From Flavobacteriales bacterium UBA6772 (lineage in GTDB: Bacteria > Bacteroidota > Bacteroidia > Flavobacteriales > Flavobacteriaceae), in NCBI GenBank assembly GCA_905181765.1, contig CAJIYW010000009.1:33003-97002 (forward strand): 64,000 nucleotides of DNA. Direction: 5' to 3'. Position 1 is the stretch's first letter, and the number at the start of each line of letters is the position of its first letter. The position numbers and the translations under genes are program-made. A model generated the notes under the pieces. That model made no database searches. It was not told the origin of the DNA and saw only the letters and a list, made by a program, of their open reading frames with translations. Positions 57,456 through 64,000 of the stretch are shown piece by piece.

Positions 57456-60400
57456 TCATTTTAATTTGTTTTTAAGTTCATTAATTTGTTTTTGTTGTTC
57501 TTTAATCGCGTTAATTAATACAGGTATCAGCCCTTGATAATTTACAGACAATGTTTGGTCAGAATCACTTGCTGTTTTTACTAGTTCTGGAAATACTTTT
57601 TGAACGTCTTGTGCTAGCAATCCTATTTTAGACTCCAGATTCGTTCGTTTTCACAGTATAGCTTTTTCCATCAATCGTCAGTAATTTAGCTAGCGTGCTT
57701 CCTAAAGAAATAATATTAGACTTTAATCTCGCATCTGAGTCTATTGTTAATTCGCCTGAAAGTGTTGCTGAACCATCGTAGTTGACTATAAATGCATTCG
57801 AGGGGTTGCTTCCCGCCAAACTATTAGTAGAATTTACATCGCCATTCCCAATCACAAATGCAACGCCTACAGGCGTACCTGTATACTGACCATCCGCATA
57901 GTAATAACCCCCATAATTATCGGCGTCAATAGTCGTATCTCCAGCCCCTACCAAATTATTAACTCCTATTGCAAGCATTCCAAAATTATCAGCTGTTGTG
58001 GAAAGACCTAATGCAGCGGATGCATGGTTGCTAGCTGTGGTGTTGTTATTAGCTGAAAATGAGCTTCTTCCGGAAGCTTTAGTACCAGTGCCCATTGCTG
58101 TAGCACTGCCAGCAGTTCCAACTGCAGCGTTTACATCCCCTGCTACGTTTTGATGTCCAGATGTAAAGTTTGTGGTTCCCCAAGCAATATTCTCTTGTCC
58201 TAAAGCAATTGATCCAGCTCCTGCTGTATTATTTTTATAACCTACAGCAATAGAACTACCTCCTTGCGCCCAATTCTCTTTTCCAAGCGCTATAGTCGCA
58301 TCTCCAGTAGCATAATTATAATTACCCAAAGCTACAGAAGAATCTCCAGAAGCGGTGTTTCTAAAACCTGTGGCAGTCGATTTATTTCCGATTGCTCTAG
58401 ATGCATACCCTGCAGAGAATTGACCTACGTTACCACCATCAATTCCACCAGCCTGACTGCCTTGTGGCCCCGCTATTGTATTGAATCCCATGGCTACTGA
58501 ACCAAGACCAGAAGACCTGTTGTAAGCATTAGCTCCAAAAGAACCCCAACCAAGCGCTCCGAAACCTGCAGAAAGAGTGGATTTTGTGGCATCTCCTAAA
58601 TTATAAAGTGGGTGAGTGTCCTCAGTGAAATTCCCGAAACCTGTAGCTGCTTCTGGAGACATCTCTGAGACTACTAAATCAACAGACCAATCTCCAATGT
58701 TTCCAAAAATAGTACCACCTCCTCCATTGTCAAGACGTGAAGCCCCTCTAGCAGAAGAAGCGTAGATTTTTCCATTAACGACCCCTCCACCACCGTTTTC
58801 CTCAAAAACAAGGGCTGGCTTTTTATCAACATCTGCTGCGATGTTTCCGACTGATTCACCATTTAATATTTCATTTAAGGCAAATTCTACATTTTGAGGT
58901 GTAAGCTGTACATGCCCTTCATTTTGAGTTGGCATGCTCCAAGCATCAAATGGAGTGTTATTGGGATTCGTCATTCCTTCGTACCAATTATTGGTAAAAT
59001 AACTCATTGAACTAATGGACGGAATAAAAGTAAAATAACTTGTTTGTAGCTGAGAAATAAAACTTGCAACTAAATCGTCTGATGAAGCAAAGGTTGCAGC
59101 GAGCTCTGAAATATCAAAAAGACCCCCGGGGGCAGCATCAATTCCGGATGTATGTCCGTGGGATTGTGCAAAGGCTTGGCTTTCAATATCACAGAAACAT
59201 ATAAAAGGCGCATCCACACGTATTTTACTAACAAGTTTTTTTTCATTTACGTTAGGTGTAAACCAGGCTTCAAGGTACGCGTCCGTTGATGCCGCAACAT
59301 TGGCAAGGGTGGCATTTAGCACTTTTTGACCCGGACTGACTGCCTGCCCGTTTAAATCATAAAATGGAGCCCCAGGGCTGCTGCCATTTATGATCGATAC
59401 ATTTCTTGTGTTTTGAGGGAATTTAAATTCATTAATAGTATTTATTGCGTTATAAAATATTTCGAAAAAAGGATGAGGCTTAGGCAATGCATTATCATTG
59501 TCAAATTCGTTACCACCATTAACTAAATGTGGCTCAAGATGATCCCATAACATTTGCCTTCCGGCAGGAGATTTTAACATGCCGTCCACAAGCGGTCTTA
59601 AAGATTCTACACTAAAATCCCCAACCCATGTATTAAGTCCATAAGCCAAATAATTAAACATATGCTGAAATCCAATAGGAACATTAGCGCCTGCATGCGG
59701 AGTATCAAAGGAAATATAAAGTCTAGTTTCGTGGTCTAGGCCAATACTTTCCATATAATTTAAGCCATATCTTGCAACAAGCCCCCCCATACTTGGTCCG
59801 ATAATCACATTTTGTTTATCTCCAACTTTTAAATTATTGATATACTTAATTAGTTCAACCAAAAGCATTGCATTACGTTCAATATAATCAGCCCCCCCCT
59901 TGATCCAAACCTGGTCTTCTTCTCTAAAATAGGTGGGGAAATTTAAAACGACGACATCATATCCGTTATCACGAACGATATCTCCTAAGTTTCCACCACT
60001 ATAGTTTAGCGCCTGGTAGATGGTGTTAATATTTCTTGAGTCTAATGGGTCAAATCCATCTATTAAAAAAATAGGCTTATCTAGAACTCCGTCAGGGCTG
60101 TAAAATATATCAAATTCCCCCCAGCCCTTAAAAGGGTATTCGTTATATGGTTGCAGGTAGGGAGGATCTGTAGTCCCAGACGTAAAGCCAACAATATTTT
60201 GATTGTTTTGTGTATTTAATTCCTCATTAGAATAAACAATCTTCAAAGACGCACGACTCTCTAAAACCTCTTGATTATCGAGGGTAATCCTGAATTGTAA
60301 AATTTTTTCTCCTTCACTTTGGTAAGCGATTCGCTTAGCAGAGCCTAAACTTAGTGTTTGGTAGCCCTGATTGTCATCAAAATCAACCTCAACTCTTGTA

Positions 60401-60915
60401 ATATCCCTTTCTGTTGTATTGAAAAATGACTCTTTATTTAGACTAAAAACGACATTTGTACCCTTTTGGACAAGCTTTAATGGAGCCGCTATTAGAAGCT
60501 GGTGCTGGTCAAATATTTCTATTTGTTGTCCACCTCTTCGAAACGTATTTCTATCCGTTTTTTCTATTAGATTGTTCTTAGCAACAAGCTCATTGAAGGA
60601 CTCATATTCTGTAAAAAGGAGCGCCAAAGGCACTTCTGAGCTTAATAATTGCTTTGTTGTGATGGCTTTTATGGTATTTAAACTAGGAAGGCGTTGTTCA
60701 AAATCTGAAAAGGAAATCGCTTTATAAGCTTGATAAAAATTATATATATTATGAGTCTGATTTGGGTAATCTTTAATATCACTAATGGAACTACTGTTAT
60801 ATAAAATACTCGTTTTCATCCCTTTTTTATCAAAATCGGGAAACAGATTATTTATGTTTTGTGAATTCATTAATAAGCTACTAAAACACACATATATAAA
60901 AATTAACCTTCTCAT
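57456..60915 (-). pseudogene. Fibre protein A: alpha/beta hydrolase head, YadA-like shaft, S74 chaperone (frame break near the end)
   Basis: The main frame (57628-60915, 1095 residues) has a signal peptide and then a domain with 'PIFLIDGFDPLDSRN' and nucleophile elbow 'VIIGPSMGGLVARYGL' (Ser near 375), a lipase/PGAP1-like hydrolase. From about residue 690 come 'DVDKKPALVFEENGGGG' and YadA-head-type repeats such as 'TASGDSSVALGNYNYATGDA'. A peptidase S74 domain follows with the self-cleavage motif 'IDSDARLKSNI' (Ser and Lys present). The frame stops after 'KTNESGV', but the +1 frame encodes 'KIGLLAQDVQKVFPELV' and a final coiled coil 'IKEQQKQINELKNKLK' to 57456. No YadA beta-barrel anchor or type IX sorting domain is present. 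It starts 7 bases after gene B. Confidence 0.8.
58294..58614. repeat. 321-base near-identical tract, copy 1 (in fibre gene A)
   Basis: This stretch matches 61747-62067 without gaps; I count four mismatches in 321 bases. It encodes the shaft segment from 'LYNLGDATKSTLSAGFGALG' to the 'GNYNYATGDAT' repeat. The flanking homologous parts are clearly more diverged, which suggests recent gene conversion or duplication of this part. Confidence 0.9.
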
Positions 60916-60922
60916 AATAGTC

Positions 60923-63900
60923 TTATTTTATTTTATTTTTAAGTTCTTTAATTTGTTTTTGTTGTTCTTTAATTGCGTTAATTAGTACAGGAATCATTCC
61001 TTGATAATTTACAGACAATGTTTTATCGCTGTCATTCGCTGTTTTTACTAACTCTGGAAATGCTTTTTGAACATCCTGTGCTAGCAATCCTATTTTAGAC
61101 TTGCGACTCGTTTGTTTTCATCGTATAGCTTTTGCCATCAATCATTAATAATTTAGCAAGCGTGCCTCCTAAAGAAATAATATTAGACTTTAATCTTGCA
61201 TCCGAGTTTATTGTTAAATCGCCTGAAAGTGTCGCTGAACCGTCATAGTTAACTACAAATGCATTTGAAGGGTTATCTCCCCTTTGATATGCTGTTGTAT
61301 TGATGTCTCCATTTCCAATTACAAATGCAACTCCTGCAGGTGCTCCGGTATACGCTCCATCTGCATAATAATACTGGTCTGCTGTTGGCCAGCCAATTCC
61401 TGCTTCATTATTCACTCCAATAGCCAACATACCTAAGTTATCTGAAATTGTTCTAAAACCCATAGATGTGGCTGCTTGGTTTGTTGCCGCTGTTCCCCTG
61501 TTTAAAGCCATTGAAGTGTCCGCAGAAGCTGTATTATATTTACCCATCGCAGTAGCACTGCCTCCAGTATCCTACTGCAGCATTTACATCCCCTGCTACA
61601 TTTTGATATCCAGATGTAAAGTTTGTAGTTCCCCAAGCCATATTCTCCTGCCCTAAAGCAACTGAACCATCTCCGGCAGCATGGTTTTTAAACCCTATTG
61701 CAATCGTACTTGCACCTTCTGCCCAATTTTCTTTTCCAAGTGCGATAGTCGCATCTCCAGTAGCATAATTGTAATTACCCAAAGCTACAGAAGAATCTCC
61801 AGAAGCGGTGTTTCTAAAACCTGTGGCAGTCGATTTATTTCCGATTGCTCTAGATGCATACCCTGCAGAGAATTGACCTACGTTACCACCATCAATTCCA
61901 CCAGCCTGACTGTCTTGTGGCCCCGCTATTGTATTGAATCCCATGGCTACTGAACCAAGACCAGAAGACCTGTTGTAAGCATTAGCTCCAAAAGAACCCC
62001 AACCAAGCGCTCCGAAGCCTGCAGAAAGAGTGGATTTTGTGCCATCTCCTAAATTATAAAGTGGGTGCCAGTATCCTCTGTGAAATTTCCGAAACCTGTA
62101 GCTGATTCTGGAGACATCTCTGAAATAATTAAATCAACAGCCCAGTCTCCAATGTTTCCAAAGGCACCGTTAGCGTTTCCGTTTCCGTCACGTGAAGCAC
62201 CTCTAGCTGAAGATGCATAGATTCTTCCAGATGCAACGTTTCCAGTGCCATCCTCTACAAAAACAAGTGCAGACTTTTTATCAACATCGTTAGAAATGTT
62301 TCCACCACCATTGCCACTCCCGACCGTGATAGGGAAGTTACTAAAGCAAACCAACTCCAAACCATTTGTGTTCGTAATGTTATTTTCTATTCCTGCATAT
62401 CGTCCCAAAAATGAAATTGATGGGCTGTTGCCAGGGTCGCCATTTAAATTAAACAGTATAGAACTACCCTGAATCTGAAAAGAAGAGATTGAAACTCCGT
62501 TGGCATTAGAAAGAACAAAATCATTAATAACCCTGTTTAAAATAAGGGTTGTATTGGTTGTATTGGTCATTAATCCTGCTGATGAGGTTTCTATAATTAA
62601 TTTTTGCTCGTTGGTAAATGTTGCTGACACTATCATTGGTGCGTCTATTTCTTCTGAATAATTATATTCATAAAGATCTCTTGTAAGCGGTTTGTATATT
62701 CTGTTTGCAAAACTTTCATATCCATTCACAAAAGGAAAGTGACAGTAATCTGAATGTGAGGTGATGCCAGCAGTAGGCATGATGAAGATGTCTTCATTTT
62801 CAAGTGCTAGCAGTCTTTGCGCTTCTTTGATTTGAAGTCGACCATTGGAACTCGTGCCACAATTACAATCTCTAGTTTGAAAAATATAAATATTATTTAA
62901 GTTAATGAAATCAGTCTCCCATGAGTTTTTAAGACTTATGAATGCATCTTTATATTGATTTGTAGACAAGCCATTGGTAAAAGAATCGGCTTCCCCTTGA
63001 GACCACAAAATACCTCGAACAGCATTTTTTAGCCCCGTTTTATTTAATCTATAGTAGAGTCTTCCATAATTTGAATTTGTGGAGGAACTGTAATCTGTTG
63101 GTGCTTGAAAAAATCCTATGGGTTTCCCTCCATGCGCTGCATTAAAAATAGCAATCGGAACATTGAGTTCATCTACTAGTTTTTTTGCTAAAACTAGACC
63201 CCATTGCCCTGTATTTCCGCTTGAGTTTTCGTTACCATCTCCTTGGCCATAGTACCAGGAATCGTTAGATAATAGCCCAGAAGAGCTAATATTTCCCCCT
63301 GAATAAACACGTATATAATCACTTTGATAACCGCTCGCACTTCCGTTATACATAACCGCCGCCGCATTGGACTGTCCTTGAATTACAAAGACATCTCCAG
63401 CTACAATGTCGTCAATATCTTTGATTAGTTCTTCCGAGCCATTGTACACTGTATATATTTTTATGCGGTATTTTGCAAGTTCTGCCGTAATATTAATATC
63501 AAATGAAAAGGGAGCTATTTGATTTTCATAACTTAAATTTTGAGTATAGGATTGCTGAAGAGTCCCATTTCTTAGTAAGTCTACATTGATAGATGTAAAG
63601 GGGTTGTTATTGTAGGCAATAGGAGCCACCCATTTCCATCCAAAATAAGGTTCACTGTAATTACTGGCACTAGTGTCGTGGTAAAGCCCAATCCATCCTC
63701 TAAAATAATTAAAAGCTGCCACTACCGAATTTTCCTCAGCAGTATGATGAGATGACAAATAGCCTCCAACGTTTTCTGCTGCTTGTTTAGCCGCTTCCCA
63801 GTTTAATTGAGACGGATTTTTAAAATAGGAATGCCCATTGTATTGTCCTAAATAAATAAAATCAGACAAGACACTTATACTACCATTGTATTCAACATAA

Positions 63901-64000
63901 GAGGGCTTATTTTCAGAAGCATCAGCGTCATTCCATTCTCCTGAAGAATTAATAATTTCTGCAGCATCTTCTTGAGTCGGAGAGTTATTAGGTTCATTAG
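60923..64000 (-). pseudogene. Fibre protein B: lectin-like and SASA esterase head, YadA-like shaft, S74 chaperone (5' end outside window; three frame breaks)
   Basis: The frame is open to the window edge, so the N-terminus is missing; residues before 63869 ('AAEIINSSGEWNDADASENK') are in frame. A C-type-lectin-like region 'HSYFKNPSQLNWEAAKQAAE' and 'VGGYLSSHHTAEENSVVAAF' comes first. A sialate-O-acetylesterase-type (SGNH) domain follows, with 'VIQGQSNAAAVMYNG' and 'GILWSQGEADSF'. The shaft and S74 domain ('INSDARLKSNI') match gene A. Frame breaks occur near 62069, 61568 and 61098; the coding sense continues across each, ending at 60923 after 'IKEQQKQIKELKNKIK'. Confidence 0.8.
61747..62067. 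repeat. 321-base near-identical tract, copy 2 (in fibre gene B)
   Basis: This is the partner of 58294-58614, a direct repeat about 3.45 kb away. Recombination between the two would delete one head-encoding region and fuse the other head to the remaining tail. Confidence 0.9.

Noticed and set aside
58264-58500. Plus-strand open frame repeated at 61681-61953
   Set aside because: It is the antisense of the repeated shaft sequence; the duplication of the shaft explains why it occurs twice.
57700-62050. Short periodic repeats that might be a CRISPR or tandem array
   Set aside because: The periodicity is at protein level (YadA-head-type units), not exact DNA repeats with unique spacers.
2573-62075. 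Programmed frameshifting as a general explanation for all broken genes
   Set aside because: Breaks fall in varied contexts, often at homopolymers and in conserved housekeeping families such as RNase R. Only the shared S74 break deserves that hypothesis.

Overview
The window looks like chromosomal DNA from a marine-type member of the Flavobacteriaceae, close to Polaribacter or Tenacibaculum. This rests on very high AT content, a DUF4286-ksgA-mgtE gene order, promoters with the Bacteroidetes TAnnTTTG -7 box, a type IX secretion sorting domain on a subtilase, a DUF4175 protein, and Bacteroidetes-type versions of YbeY, RNase R and ECF sigma/anti-sigma genes. The species assignment is inference from protein character only. 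I recognise no rRNA, tRNA, insertion sequence or CRISPR array.

Layout. 0-13 kb: ksgA, mgtE, a broken sensor kinase/response regulator pair, a SpoU methyltransferase, mutS, tatA, an ECF sigma operon, panB and a 2-hydroxyacid dehydrogenase. 13-27 kb: methyltransferase, mnmG, ybeY, DUF4175, gltX, SPFH protein, a second tatA, DUF2807 protein, rnr and a lipid kinase. 27.2-27.75 kb: a 556-base gene-free, AT-rich gap with five copies of TTATNAACA. Together with two parS-like palindromes that flank mnmG, this gap is a candidate chromosomal origin region. 27.7-47 kb: rpiB, recA, dut, gpsA, an MFS exporter, a decayed kelch gene, a secreted subtilase, an NhaC antiporter, pheS, gdhA, a LysE-type exporter and dinB.

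47.2-54.8 kb is a compact plus-strand biosynthetic operon: two FAD oxidoreductases, a methyltransferase, a type III polyketide synthase, a dehydratase, a ketosynthase, an ACP, a phosphopantetheinyl transferase and a YceI lipid-binding protein. The type III PKS/methyltransferase/flavin-enzyme trio resembles the Streptomyces srsABC phenolic-lipid operon. Here it comes with its own ACP machinery, which could supply or extend an acyl starter.

55-64 kb is a minus-strand operon of secreted proteins. Two large ones share a YadA-head-like repeat shaft and a C-terminal S74 (endosialidase-type) self-cleaving chaperone, but carry different enzymatic N-termini: an alpha/beta hydrolase in one, a lectin-like domain plus a sialate-O-acetylesterase-type domain in the other. 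The operon also encodes a beta-propeller-like protein and an esterase. This looks like a family of enzyme-tipped trimeric fibres built by head swapping, and is the most unusual locus in the window.

At least ten genes are broken by small indels, several in A/T homopolymers and usually with intact homologous sequence in the next frame. Many may be sequencing errors. The kelch gene has true internal stops, and the two S74 genes share one frame break at the same place.
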